From the NCBI GenBank assembly GCA_014191855.1, contig BJHF01000015.1:1-64000 (forward strand): 64,000 nucleotides of DNA, written 5' to 3'. Shown here one piece after another: positions 51,858 through 59,806 of this stretch; position 1 is the stretch's first letter, and every line of letters begins with the position of its first letter. Source of the DNA: Deltaproteobacteria bacterium. GTDB lineage: Bacteria > Myxococcota_A > UBA796 > SXON01. The notes under the pieces are model-generated. The model did no database searches. It was not told where the DNA came from and saw only the letters and a program-made list of their open reading frames with translations. The position numbers and the translations under genes are program-made.

Positions 51858-52541
51858 CTACTTGTGACAGGTCCAGCAGTCCTTCAGCTCAGCGCGCCGA
51901 AGTTCTGCCTTGGTTCCGTAATTGTCGTCGATACTGGGGTGCTGCGCGTGGCAGTCCAAGCACCAGCCCATCTTGAGGGTGGCGACCCGTTGGTTCACGG
52001 TCATTTCCTGAACTTCCCCGTGGCACTCTTGGCACTGCACGCCAGCGACCACGTGGCGCTTGTGCGAGAAGTACACGTAGTCCGGCAGGTCGTGCACCTT
52101 CTTCCAGGGGATCGCTTCGCCCTTCGCCCAGTAGTCCTTCAGCTTCTCGAGCTCGGGGCGATCCGTCGTATCCACCAGTGCGTGGCACCCCATGCACACG
52201 TTCTCCGCCGGTACGCCCGCATGAACGCCCTTTCGCGCGTTGCTGTGGCAGTACGAGCAGTCCATCCCCAGGTCCTTCACGTGGCGGGTGTGGGTGAACG
52301 CGATCGGCTGCTCGATGGCCTGATCCGGCGGCTCACCGACCGTGACGACGAGCCCTTCCGGGAGGACTTCCATCTTCTTGAGGTCGAACAGCTCGGGCGG
52401 CAGGAGGTTCTTCATCCCGAGGGTGAAGGTCTCTTCCGGATCGGCGGCCTCGGCGCTGGCCTTTGAGGCGCATCCCGCCAACCCGATCGCCACGCTCATC
52501 GTGAGCGTGAACGCCAGGCAGGCGCGGGTCAGCTTTAGCAT
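51858..52541 (-). CDS. actA: Alternative complex III subunit ActA, pentahaem cytochrome c
   Basis: 227 residues. The leader has lipobox GLAGC (Cys24). Five CXXCH haem sites are CSYCH (95), CMGCH (116), CQECH (170), CLDCH (194) and CWTCH (222), with extra His ligands in FTHTRHVKD and FSHKRHVVAG. The start ATG 52541 has a strong GGAGGA ribosome site at 52550-52545. It accepts electrons from ActB and passes them toward ActE or soluble cytochrome. First of the six act genes, which run tightly to 44769. Confidence 0.94.
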   Translation of the reverse strand: MLKLTRACLAFTLTMSVAIGLAGCASKASAEAADPEETFTLGMKNLLPPELFDLKKMEVLPEGLVVTVGEPPDQAIEQPIAFTHTRHVKDLGMDCSYCHSNARKGVHAGVPAENVCMGCHALVDTTDRPELEKLKDYWAKGEAIPWKKVHDLPDYVYFSHKRHVVAGVQCQECHGEVQEMTVNQRVATLKMGWCLDCHAQHPSIDDNYGTKAELRRAELKDCWTCHK

Positions 52542-52596
52542 CTTTCCTCCAGCCAAGGAGCCGGTGGGACGGAGGGGAGGGGAGGGTCGGAAGGGG

Positions 52597-52617
52597 GCGG
52601 AGCCTAATGTGCTCCGC
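52597..52617 (-). other. Intercistronic hairpin before actA
   Basis: A perfect 7-bp stem, GCGGAGC (52597-52603) and GCTCCGC (52611-52617), around a 7-nt loop, in the 140-nt gap between the cytochrome gene and actA. No T-tract follows on the minus strand, only C-rich sequence, so a classic intrinsic terminator is unlikely. It may set mRNA processing or dampen readthrough between the cytochrome and the act genes. Confidence 0.4.
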
Positions 52618-52681
52618 GGGGTGGTACAAGGGTGTGCGCGGGGATCCTGTGGCGACGGGGGTCGCGAGAGCCCAAGCGACG

Positions 52682-53191
52682 TTACTTCTTGTGGAAGTCG
52701 GCTTCGATGAAGGCGAGAACCTCCCAGGCCTGATCGTCGGTGAGACCGAGCGGGGCCATGGAGGTGCCCTGAATTCCGTTCAGGATGATCCAGTGCTTCA
52801 CGCCAACCGTCGTGGCATCCCAACGCTCGTTCCAGGTGAACTGGGCGGGCTTCTGGGGCAGCGCACCGCCGGCGATACCATCGCCCGCGCCCGTTTCGCC
52901 GTGGCACGTGGCGCACTTGGACCACTGGGCCTTTCCGGCGGCAATGGCGGCCGCATCGCCCGACTTCGGGTTCGGAGTTGCATCGGCCCCGGCTGCCTTC
53001 GCCTTCTCGTACGCTGCGCTCGCGAGCTCATCGGGCGTGTAGGGGCCGCTGGCTGCCGGCGCCGCGGGGGGGGGCGTCGGGGCCGGGGGGGGCTCCGCTG
53101 CCTTCGGCGGTTCAGCAGGTTTGACGTCGGGCTTGGGGGCTTCGCTGCCGCCGCAGGCGAGCAGCGAGGCCAGGAGGAGCAGGGAGGACAT
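52682..53191 (-). CDS. Monohaem cytochrome c lipoprotein
   Basis: 169 residues from ATG 53191. The leader MSSLLLLASLLACGGSE has lipobox LLAC. A 35-residue Pro/Ala/Glu/Lys linker (KPDVKPAEPPKAAEPP) follows, then a cytochrome c domain with KCATCHGETGAGDG and a likely Met ligand in GTSMAPLGLTDDQAW. It is like class I cytochromes that ferry electrons between ActABCDEF and an oxidase, here tethered to a membrane. Lies upstream of actA in the same direction, so probably in the same operon. Confidence 0.88.
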   Translation of the reverse strand: MSSLLLLASLLACGGSEAPKPDVKPAEPPKAAEPPPAPTPPPAAPAASGPYTPDELASAAYEKAKAAGADATPNPKSGDAAAIAAGKAQWSKCATCHGETGAGDGIAGGALPQKPAQFTWNERWDATTVGVKHWIILNGIQGTSMAPLGLTDDQAWEVLAFIEADFHKK

Positions 53192-53272
53192 GCGCGAACC
53201 TCGGGGGAGGGCGCCGCGTCTAGCCGATCTGTGCGCCGTCGCCAAGGTGCTTGAGGGTGGTGATTTTCACTC

Positions 53273-53464
53273 TCACAGGAAGCCGACGGGGCGCAGCGCG
53301 TACATCGCCGCCATCAGGGCGTTGAAGGCATCTTCTTCGTCTTCCACGCCGTTGATGTCCTCGATGGAAGCCAGCACGGTCTCGATCGGGTACTGTCGAA
53401 GCGTCGCGAGCGCGCTTTCCTCGGCGATGATCGCGGCCGCCGTTGCCGCGTCGAGCTTGTACAT
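53273..53464 (-). CDS. Small acidic hypothetical protein
   Basis: 63 residues. Sequence begins MYKLDAATAAAIIAEESALA, an amphipathic helix, and continues TLRQYPIETVLASIEDINGV with an acidic EDEEDAFNAL. No signal or membrane segment, no domain recognised. An ATG start and the unbroken acidic, helical character support it, but its length makes it uncertain. It is 81 nt upstream of the cytochrome gene on the same strand. The 53465-53749 gap beyond it holds nothing I recognise. Confidence 0.45.
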   Translation of the reverse strand: MYKLDAATAAAIIAEESALATLRQYPIETVLASIEDINGVEDEEDAFNALMAAMYALRPVGFL

Positions 53465-53749
53465 GGGGGTCCTGGGGTCGCGGGGGGCATATCGCGGCTG
53501 GCGGGGGGCGGCGGGCTCTTGGCTCCGGGCTGCGGGAGCGCGCATCCGAATTGCGACAGATCGGGCCCTCCGTCGAACACAAGGCGGCGGGCGACGCCCA
53601 ATTCTTGGCGTTGGTCCGTGCCTTGCTCCACCGCGGCGAGCGCTCGCGCCACAGTCCTCGCAAATTCCAGGGGATACCTCGCGAAGTGTCTCAAGTCGCT
53701 GGGGATGCCTCCCACGCCGGGTTAGGGTGGACGTCTTCCGAGCTGCGCC

Positions 53750-54163
53750 GTGCTGACCGCCCTCCTCCTGGCCTGCGTCCACTCGAGTGCGACCGACGTC
53801 CCCGAACCGGTCGGGGAGGCCCTGGCTGCGGAGGCTCCGCCGCTCATGCCTCCGCTCATGGTGCCGCGAGATCCGGGCTTCTCGATGCCGATCGAGGCGA
53901 GGATCGAGGGCATGGGCAGCGCCGGAGAATGCAGCGCTGACGCGGAGTGTGCGACGGCGGGCTGCTCTGCGGAGGTGTGCGTGTCGGCCGTTCGCGCGCC
54001 CGATGTGGTGACGACCTGCGAGATCCTGCCGATCGTGTCGGAGCTGAAGGCGTGCACGTGCCAGGAGGGGATGTGCCGCTGGGTTCACGAGGCGGGAGCT
54101 CGACCGTTGGGGCTTCCGCGGACGTTGCCCGAGGCGGGGACTGCCGCCGAGGGAGGTCGATAG
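53750..54163 (+). CDS. Lipoprotein with eight-cysteine cluster
   Basis: 137 residues, GTG start. The leader MLTALLLACVHSS has lipobox LLAC. A mature region of about 50 residues carries eight cysteines (GECSADAECATAGCSAEVCV, then VTTCEILP, KACTCQEGMCRWV), the pattern of the eight-cysteine-cluster domain seen in secreted delta-proteobacterial proteins. No enzymatic motif. It probably forms a small disulfide-bonded surface domain; function unknown. Confidence 0.7.
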   Translation: MLTALLLACVHSSATDVPEPVGEALAAEAPPLMPPLMVPRDPGFSMPIEARIEGMGSAGECSADAECATAGCSAEVCVSAVRAPDVVTTCEILPIVSELKACTCQEGMCRWVHEAGARPLGLPRTLPEAGTAAEGGR

Positions 54164-54205
54164 CGCGCCTGGCGGCCGATTGGGGCCCAGCGCCACCCCT
54201 CCCCC

Positions 54206-54358
54206 ATCCCCCGGGAGCGCCTCACAGCGTTCGCTGACAGCGTGGTGGCGGGTACGCCCATCCTCGCGCTCGATGCCAAGGCTGCGGAATGGCTGGGCGT
54301 CGAGCGAGCTCGCATCGACGCTGCGGGCGTGCCCATAGACCTCGCCGTTGCCGCCTGA
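54206..54358 (+). pseudogene. Remnant of a PIN-domain (VapC-type) toxin gene
   Basis: A frame without its own start reads RERLTAFADSVVAGTPILAL then DAKAAEWLGVERARIDAAGV and ends PIDLAVAA at TGA 54356-54358. This fits the middle of a VapC toxin (leader of the PILPFDxxAA...ALxxAGxPI...DLxIAA block), missing about three residues before the Asp, the N-terminal catalytic Asp region and the C-terminus. It lies 4 nt from the tRNA-Leu 3' end, a usual hot spot for insertion and decay. Recognition is by pattern only. Confidence 0.42.
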
Positions 54359-54361
54359 AGC

Positions 54362-54447
54362 TGGTGGGGGCGGTGGGACTTGAACCCACAAGAGTATACA
54401 CTCGGGGGATTTTGAATCCCCTGCGTCTGCCATTCCGCCACGCCCCC
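54362..54447 (-). tRNA. tRNA-Leu (anticodon CAA)
   Basis: The minus strand folds as a class II tRNA. Acceptor GGGGGCG pairs with CGCCCCC; D-arm TGGCGGAATGGCAGACGCA; anticodon stem GGGGA / TCCCC around TTCAAAA, giving anticodon CAA (reads UUG). A long variable arm (CGAGTGTATACTCTTG) is typical of Leu. T-arm GTGGG-TTCAAGT-CCCAC. The 3' ACCA is encoded. 86 nt. It is isolated, with no other tRNA in the window. Confidence 0.95.
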
Positions 54448-54530
54448 GGGCGCAACGTGAACGAAGCTTTTACACCCCGGCCGCCGGATGGCAACCCGGG
54501 AGGCTACGATAGCGCGCGGAGGCGCGGGCG

Positions 54531-55349
54531 ATGAAGAAGGTGATGTTCGGCTTGGTCCTGCTCGCTGGCTGCGATCCGCAAAAGATCGCGCTGGGCCAGG
54601 GTGGCGCGGATGACGCGCGGCTGTTTGCCGACGTGTATACGTGGCAGTGCGAGGAGCGCAGCGACACGGAAACGCTTCTTTACGACGGGGTTTTCAGCTA
54701 TCAGGTCGCGCTGGAGTACGCGCCCGATGATCTGACGGCCCGGGAGCTTCCCGCGAGCGGGTGCACGAGCGGCCTCGACATGTTCCCGAGCGATGCGGGC
54801 AGCGAGGGCACCAACATCCCTGAGGTGGGCAACCCGACCTGGTCGAATGGAGACCTGAGCGGCACGCTCCTCAACGAATCCGCGGGTTTCTACTTTGATG
54901 ACGTGTATGGCGACGTGCAGAACTGCACCTACGCCGAGGATCTCATCGGAGAGGGAACGAAGCTCTCGGACGCCGGCTCCTTCTCCGGGGCAACGACCCC
55001 CCCGGCCGGCACGTTGGACAACGTGGAGATCAGCAACTACGACGAGTCAACCGGTCTCACCTTCGGCGAAACGGTCGATGTTTCCTGGACGATGAAGGGC
55101 TGGGACGACGCCTGGGTGCAGATCCGAACGGAGTCGATGGGCGAGCTCGCAGACTCGGTGACGTGCAACACCGGCGGTGCGAACAGCTACACCGTGGATG
55201 AGGACGTATGGTCACTCATGAACAGCGCGGTGGAGGCCGACGTCACGAACCTCTTCGTCACGGTTCAGAACGCCAGCACGGTGACGACCGAGGACGGACA
55301 GAAAATCGAGGTGATCACCCGGGTGGTGCACGCCGCCGTCGTTCGTTAG
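54531..55349 (+). CDS. Lipoprotein of unknown function
   Basis: 272 residues. The leader MKKVMFGLVLLAGCDPQ has lipobox LAGC with Asp at +2. The mature part is acidic and beta-rich (YTWQCEERSDTETLLYDGVF, VDVSWTMKGWDDAWVQIRTE), with four Cys (WQCEE, SGCTSG, QNCTYA, VTCNTG) likely disulfide-bonded. No domain recognised. Monocistronic or coupled loosely to the next gene (10 nt gap). Expressed away from the adjacent divergent tRNA gene. Confidence 0.7.
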   Translation: MKKVMFGLVLLAGCDPQKIALGQGGADDARLFADVYTWQCEERSDTETLLYDGVFSYQVALEYAPDDLTARELPASGCTSGLDMFPSDAGSEGTNIPEVGNPTWSNGDLSGTLLNESAGFYFDDVYGDVQNCTYAEDLIGEGTKLSDAGSFSGATTPPAGTLDNVEISNYDESTGLTFGETVDVSWTMKGWDDAWVQIRTESMGELADSVTCNTGGANSYTVDEDVWSLMNSAVEADVTNLFVTVQNASTVTTEDGQKIEVITRVVHAAVVR

Positions 55350-55359
55350 CTGAGGGTCG

Positions 55360-56139
55360 ATGTCTGGTTCCGTCGTGCTCGTGGTCGATCCTGTCGCCCA
55401 GACCGCCGAGCGCGTTGCGCTGGCGCTTGCGGGCACGCGTTTTTCAGTCCGGGTGGTGAGGGATGCGGTGGAGGCCGAGGCGGCGTTGGATGGGGATCCC
55501 ATCGTTGCCGTCCTGTCTGCCATCACGCTGCCGCGCGGGAATGCCTATGAGCTGGCGAAGCACGTGCGCGCGAAGCACCCCGAGGCGGCGGTATTGCTGG
55601 TTTCCGGTGGATTCGACGTGTACAACGCCGAGCGGGCAGCCGAGGCGGGCGTCGTTGGGCGGCTGTCGCGCCCGTTCTCGGTAGAGGCCGTCCGGCGCCA
55701 CCTGGAAAGCGCGCTCGGCCCGCTGGGCGCGGAGGACGACCAGATCCTCGACGCTTCAGCGTCGCTCGAGCCGCTGCCGGAGGTTGAGCCCGATCGGCCG
55801 GCGCCGCCACCGCGCGTCGCCTCTCCGGCCCCGTTGCCGCCGCCCGAGCCAGCGCCGCCGATCGCCGACGAGCGCATAGCGTCCTTCCTTCCTCGTGATT
55901 GGCGCGTGCTGCCGCCGGTCGCGGTGGATCCGGCGGTGGTTGGCCCCGCCATGGAGCGCGCGATCCTGGCCATCCTGCCCGAGGTGGTCGAAGCGGTGCT
56001 CAACAAGGCGATCGCCACCTCGCCGGCCTTCCGGGAGATGGTCGAAGTGGCGGTTGAAGAGGCGCTGCGTGAAGAGCTGCCTTCGATCGCGCGGCGCGTG
56101 ATCCGCGAGCGGATGGCGGAGATCGAGCGCGGCCACTAG
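55360..56139 (+). CDS. Pseudo-receiver protein with C-terminal PopZ-like helix domain
   Basis: 259 residues. Residues 1-120 have a response-regulator fold (VVLVVDPVAQTAERVALALA, DAVEAEAALDGDP, VLLVSGGFDVYNA), but the phosphoacceptor site reads VLSAITLPRG, where an Asp is expected at the Ala, and the usual lysine of the KPF turn is Arg (SRPFS). So phosphorylation is unlikely. A Pro-rich linker (residues about 130-165) leads to a helical C-terminus (ILAILPEVVEAVLNKAIATS ... LPSIARRVIRERMAEIER) that resembles the oligomerising end of PopZ/DUF2497 proteins. Possibly a polar scaffold. Sits 49 nt before valS. Confidence 0.62.
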   Translation: MSGSVVLVVDPVAQTAERVALALAGTRFSVRVVRDAVEAEAALDGDPIVAVLSAITLPRGNAYELAKHVRAKHPEAAVLLVSGGFDVYNAERAAEAGVVGRLSRPFSVEAVRRHLESALGPLGAEDDQILDASASLEPLPEVEPDRPAPPPRVASPAPLPPPEPAPPIADERIASFLPRDWRVLPPVAVDPAVVGPAMERAILAILPEVVEAVLNKAIATSPAFREMVEVAVEEALREELPSIARRVIRERMAEIERGH

Positions 56140-56168
56140 GCTCGCGGCCGGGCGGTCGTGTTAGGCGC

Positions 56169-56187
56169 GGGGCCCGTTTGAGGCCCC
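56169..56187 (+). other. Hairpin over the valS ribosome-binding region
   Basis: GGGGCC (56169-56174) pairs with GGCCCC (56182-56187) around a 7-nt loop. The stem ends one base before the valS ATG at 56189. GAGG within the loop-stem edge is the only Shine-Dalgarno-like sequence, so the hairpin could mask it and lower translation. No T-box features (no specifier or antiterminator) are seen. Regulation is inferred. Confidence 0.35.
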
Positions 56188-56188
56188 G

Positions 56189-58801
56189 ATGTCGACCGCC
56201 GCGCCCGAGCTCCCGCAGTACTACGATGCCCACGCCGCCTTTGCCCGGTACGCAGAGGCCTGGGAGAAGTCTGGGGTCTACAGTCCGAATCCGGAGGCTC
56301 CAGGCGAGCCGTACAGCATCGTCATCCCGCCGCCGAACGTCACCGGCAGCCTGCACATGGGCCACGCGCTCAACAACACGCTCCAGGATGTGCTGATCCG
56401 GTACAAGCGGATGGATGGCTTCAACGCGGTGTGGATCCCGGGCACCGATCACGCGGGCATCGCCACGCAGTGGATCGTAGAAAAGCAGCTTCGTGCAAAG
56501 GGGATCGACCGTCGTGAGCTGGGTCGGGAGAAGTTCCTTGAGTGTGTGTGGGAGTGGAAGGAGCACTCGGGCGGCACCATCGTGCGGCAGCTCAAGCGGC
56601 TGGGCGTGAGCTGCGATTGGTCGCGTGAGCGCTTTACGATGGACGAGGGGCTCACCCGCGCCGTGCGTGAGTCGTTCGTGAAGATGTACGAAGAAGGCCT
56701 CATCTACCGGGCCACGCGGCTCATCAACTGGGACCCGGTCGGGCTCACGGCGATTTCGGACCTCGAAGTGGAGACGGAGGAGAACGTTCAGGGCGAGCTG
56801 TGGAGCTTCGCCTACCCGCTCTCCGACGGTAGCGGCGAGATTGTTGTCGCGACGACGCGTCCCGAGACGATGCTCGGGGACACGGCAGTGGCCGTTCATC
56901 CGCAGGATCCGCGGTATCGGCACCTGATCGGCAAGACGGTGCGGCACCCGCTCCTGGACCGCGCCATCCCCATCGTTGGCGATGCGATCCTGGTCGATCC
57001 TGCTTTTGGGAGCGGCGCCGTGAAGGTAACGCCGGCGCACGACTTCAATGATCACGAGGTCGGCAAGCGCCACAACCTCCCGATGCTCACAATCTTCACG
57101 CTCGATGCGAAGGTAAACGAGATCGGCGGGAAGTACGCCGGGCTTGACCGCTTCGAAGCCCGCAAGCAGATCAAGATCGACCTGGAGGCGTTGGGGCTCT
57201 TTCGCGGCGCGCAGCTCAACGTGATGACCCTCCCGAAAAGCCAGCGTTCCGGGGCGATCGTCGAGCCGATGGTCTCGACGCAGTGGTTCGTGAAGATGAA
57301 GCCACTTGCTGCGCCGGCGCTCGCGGCGGTCGAGAACGAATTCACCACGTTCCACCCGCGCCAGTGGGAGAACACCTACTACGCGTGGCTGCGGGACATC
57401 AAGGACTGGTGCATCTCAAGGCAGCTCTGGTGGGGGCACCGGATCCCGGCGTGGCACTGCGCGGATTGCAAGGCCACCACCGTGTCGCGTGACGTCGTGA
57501 CCGTTTGCGGCACCTGCGCGAGCATGAACGTGGCGCAGGACGAAGACGTGCTCGACACCTGGTTCAGCTCGGCCTTGTGGCCGTTCTCGACGCTGGGGTG
57601 GCCGGAAAAGACGGCCGACCTGGCGAAGTGGTACCCGACGAGCGTGCTGATCACCGGCTTCGACATCATCTTCTTCTGGGTCGCCCGGATGATGTACTCC
57701 GGCATCCACCAGATGGGGTCGGTGCCCTTCAAGGACGTGTACATCCACGGCCTCGTGCGCGACGAGCACGGCGACAAGATGTCGAAGACCAAGGGAAACG
57801 TGGTGGATCCGCTGATCGCCATCGAGAAGCACGGCACCGACGCGTTCCGGATGACCCTGACTTCGCTCGCAGGGCTCGGTCGCGACCTGCTCTGGAGCGA
57901 CAAGAACGTGGAGGCGTGGACGCGCTTCCAGAACAAGGTGTGGCAGTCCTTCCGTTTCCTGCGCATGCACGTGGACGAAAAGCCTGCCTTCGCCGAGCCG
58001 GGTCCGATGGACCGATGGATCCTTGCCCGCGCGGGCGTGGCGGTTGGGAACGTGCGCGCCGCGATCGACAGCTACCGGTTCAACGATGCGACGACCGAGC
58101 TGCATCGCTTCATCTGGTACGAGCTCTGCGACTGGTACCTCGAGTTCTCCAAAGCCGCCCTCTACGGCGAGGACGAAGCGGCGAAGGCCGCCGCGAAGCA
58201 CACCTTGTGGACGGTCTACTCGACGGTGGCGCGGCTCTTGCACCCGTTCATGCCGTTCCTTGCGGAGGAGCTGTGGCAGAACCTGCCGGGGAGCGCAGGG
58301 AGCGTGGTAACGGCAGCATACCCGCGGGTTTCTGACTTCCCGGCGGCGGACAGCACGCTCGACGAGGTGGCCCTGCTCCAGGAAGCGATCGTGGCGGTGC
58401 GCCGCGTTCGGGCTGAGAAGGAGCTCTCTGGAAAGGTCCCCCTGGAGCTGGTTTCACACGGGCTTGGGGCCCTGCCGCGGTACCACGCTGTGCTCGAGGA
58501 CCTCGCGAACGTAACCGTGGTGGCCGGCGACAAGCCCGAGGCGGCGGCAACGGTGGTGATCCTTGGGATCGAAGGGTGGATTCCGCTGGCGGGGGTGCTC
58601 GATCTCGACAAGGAGCGCGAGCGCCTGGGCGGTCAGATCGCGAAGGCCCAGAAGTCGGTGGACTTCCTGCGGGGACTCCTCGGCAATGAGGGCTTCGTCG
58701 GGAAGGCCAAGCCCGAGCTGCTGGCGAGCCGCCGCGGGGAATTGGCCGCCGATGAGGCGAAGCTCGCGACGCTCACCGCGGCGTTGGTCGCTTTGGGCTG
58801 A
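56189..58801 (+). CDS. valS: Valyl-tRNA synthetase
   Basis: 870 residues, within family range. Class I synthetase that charges tRNA-Val. HIGH motif as PPPNVTGSLHMGHALNNTL (residues about 50-68); editing (CP1) domain with TTRPETMLGDTAVAVHPQD; signature GTDHAGIATQ; KMSKS as DEHGDKMSKTKGNVVDPL; anticodon-binding helices (RFIWYELCDWYLEFSK); and a C-terminal coiled-coil arm starting DLDKERERLGGQIAKAQKSV. The last 29 nt overlap the convergent Rieske gene's 3' end. Confidence 0.97.
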   Translation: MSTAAPELPQYYDAHAAFARYAEAWEKSGVYSPNPEAPGEPYSIVIPPPNVTGSLHMGHALNNTLQDVLIRYKRMDGFNAVWIPGTDHAGIATQWIVEKQLRAKGIDRRELGREKFLECVWEWKEHSGGTIVRQLKRLGVSCDWSRERFTMDEGLTRAVRESFVKMYEEGLIYRATRLINWDPVGLTAISDLEVETEENVQGELWSFAYPLSDGSGEIVVATTRPETMLGDTAVAVHPQDPRYRHLIGKTVRHPLLDRAIPIVGDAILVDPAFGSGAVKVTPAHDFNDHEVGKRHNLPMLTIFTLDAKVNEIGGKYAGLDRFEARKQIKIDLEALGLFRGAQLNVMTLPKSQRSGAIVEPMVSTQWFVKMKPLAAPALAAVENEFTTFHPRQWENTYYAWLRDIKDWCISRQLWWGHRIPAWHCADCKATTVSRDVVTVCGTCASMNVAQDEDVLDTWFSSALWPFSTLGWPEKTADLAKWYPTSVLITGFDIIFFWVARMMYSGIHQMGSVPFKDVYIHGLVRDEHGDKMSKTKGNVVDPLIAIEKHGTDAFRMTLTSLAGLGRDLLWSDKNVEAWTRFQNKVWQSFRFLRMHVDEKPAFAEPGPMDRWILARAGVAVGNVRAAIDSYRFNDATTELHRFIWYELCDWYLEFSKAALYGEDEAAKAAAKHTLWTVYSTVARLLHPFMPFLAEELWQNLPGSAGSVVTAAYPRVSDFPAADSTLDEVALLQEAIVAVRRVRAEKELSGKVPLELVSHGLGALPRYHAVLEDLANVTVVAGDKPEAAATVVILGIEGWIPLAGVLDLDKERERLGGQIAKAQKSVDFLRGLLGNEGFVGKAKPELLASRRGELAADEAKLATLTAALVALG

Positions 58802-59771
58802 GCGCTTCGGTCCACCACCGCTGGAAGGCCTCTACGCCCCGCTCGTGCTTGGGCGAGAGGCTCCCCGTTCGGTAAACACCGGCCGCCAGGTTGCGCTGCA
58901 CGGCCTCGACCATGCGGCGATCTTCCAGGGTTACCCGGTGGGACATCGCGACCGTTTCGTCGCGGTCGGCCACGCTCGTGCCTTCCGCGAACAGGTAGGT
59001 GTACTCGACGACACAGCGTCCCGGCCCGTCGGGCAGCACCCGCTCCAGGTTCATACCAGATCGGTACACGTTCACGGCCACGTTGGGCCACAACCACACC
59101 CAGCGGCCGCCGTTCGCCCCCTCTCCCTGAACCTCCGCTGCATGGCTCACCCAGGCCGCTCCCACGTGCACATGGTACGATGCGACGTTCACCTCGCGGG
59201 CCAGCTCGGGATGCAGGTATGGGATGTGGTGCCCTTCGAGGTAGTTCTCGGCGTACGTCTTCCAGTCGCAAGCCAGGGGGTGGCGCACGAGACGATCAAA
59301 CCGGAAGTCTTCGATCGGCACGCCGGCGAGGGGCGAGAGGTCGGGGAGCGGCGGGAGCGCGGTGCCGAGAAAGACGAAGACCAACCCTTGTACTTCTGTC
59401 GTTTGGATCGGAAACAGGCCGCTCGCCCCGGGATCGCCGCCGAAGTCGGGGGCGCGGAGGAGCCGCCCGTCGAGGCCGTACGTCCAGCCGTGGTACGGGC
59501 AAACGAGGTGGGTACACTGCGGGCTTTCGTCGTTCCACACCAGCGGCGAGGCGCGGTGGCGGCACACGTTGTGGAAGCCGCGCAGCGCGCCGTCCTCCCC
59601 GCGCACGAGGAGGATCGGCCAGCCGGCGAGCGTGGTGGCGAGGGTGGCGCCAGGCGCCGGCAGGCGGCTCGAATGGGTGACGAGCTGCCAGGTGCTCCCG
59701 AAGACCGCCGTGCGCTCGGTCAGCGGGGGCGAAACATAGGCGCTCGCGGGCAGGGTTTCGAGGATGGGCAC
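58773..59771 (-). CDS. Rieske [2Fe-2S] aromatic ring-hydroxylating oxygenase, alpha subunit-like
   Basis: 332 residues, GTG start at 59771. Rieske centre: CRHRASPLV and CPYHGWTYGLDG give the C-x-H ... C-x2-H ligands. The mononuclear iron site is ENYLEGHHIPYLHPELA (two His), with DWKTYAEN before it. Family members hydroxylate aromatic acids, choline, carnitine or betaines; with no beta subunit or reductase beside it, a choline/GbcA-like demethylase is as likely as an aromatic oxygenase. The ATG-to-stop is intact, but the 3' end overlaps valS by 29 nt in a convergent arrangement. Confidence 0.87.
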   Translation of the reverse strand: MPILETLPASAYVSPPLTERTAVFGSTWQLVTHSSRLPAPGATLATTLAGWPILLVRGEDGALRGFHNVCRHRASPLVWNDESPQCTHLVCPYHGWTYGLDGRLLRAPDFGGDPGASGLFPIQTTEVQGLVFVFLGTALPPLPDLSPLAGVPIEDFRFDRLVRHPLACDWKTYAENYLEGHHIPYLHPELAREVNVASYHVHVGAAWVSHAAEVQGEGANGGRWVWLWPNVAVNVYRSGMNLERVLPDGPGRCVVEYTYLFAEGTSVADRDETVAMSHRVTLEDRRMVEAVQRNLAAGVYRTGSLSPKHERGVEAFQRWWTEALSPKRPTPR

Positions 59772-59806
59772 CCGCCCACTTAGCCGACCGCCCGATAGGA
59801 GGGTCC

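Noticed and set aside
54289-54534. A short plus-strand open frame across the tRNA
   Set aside because: It crosses the tRNA-Leu gene and has no start signal; chance frame.
56140-56188. A T-box riboswitch before valS
   Set aside because: The leader is only 49 nt, with no specifier loop, T-box sequence or terminator; T-boxes are rare outside Firmicutes and Actinobacteria.
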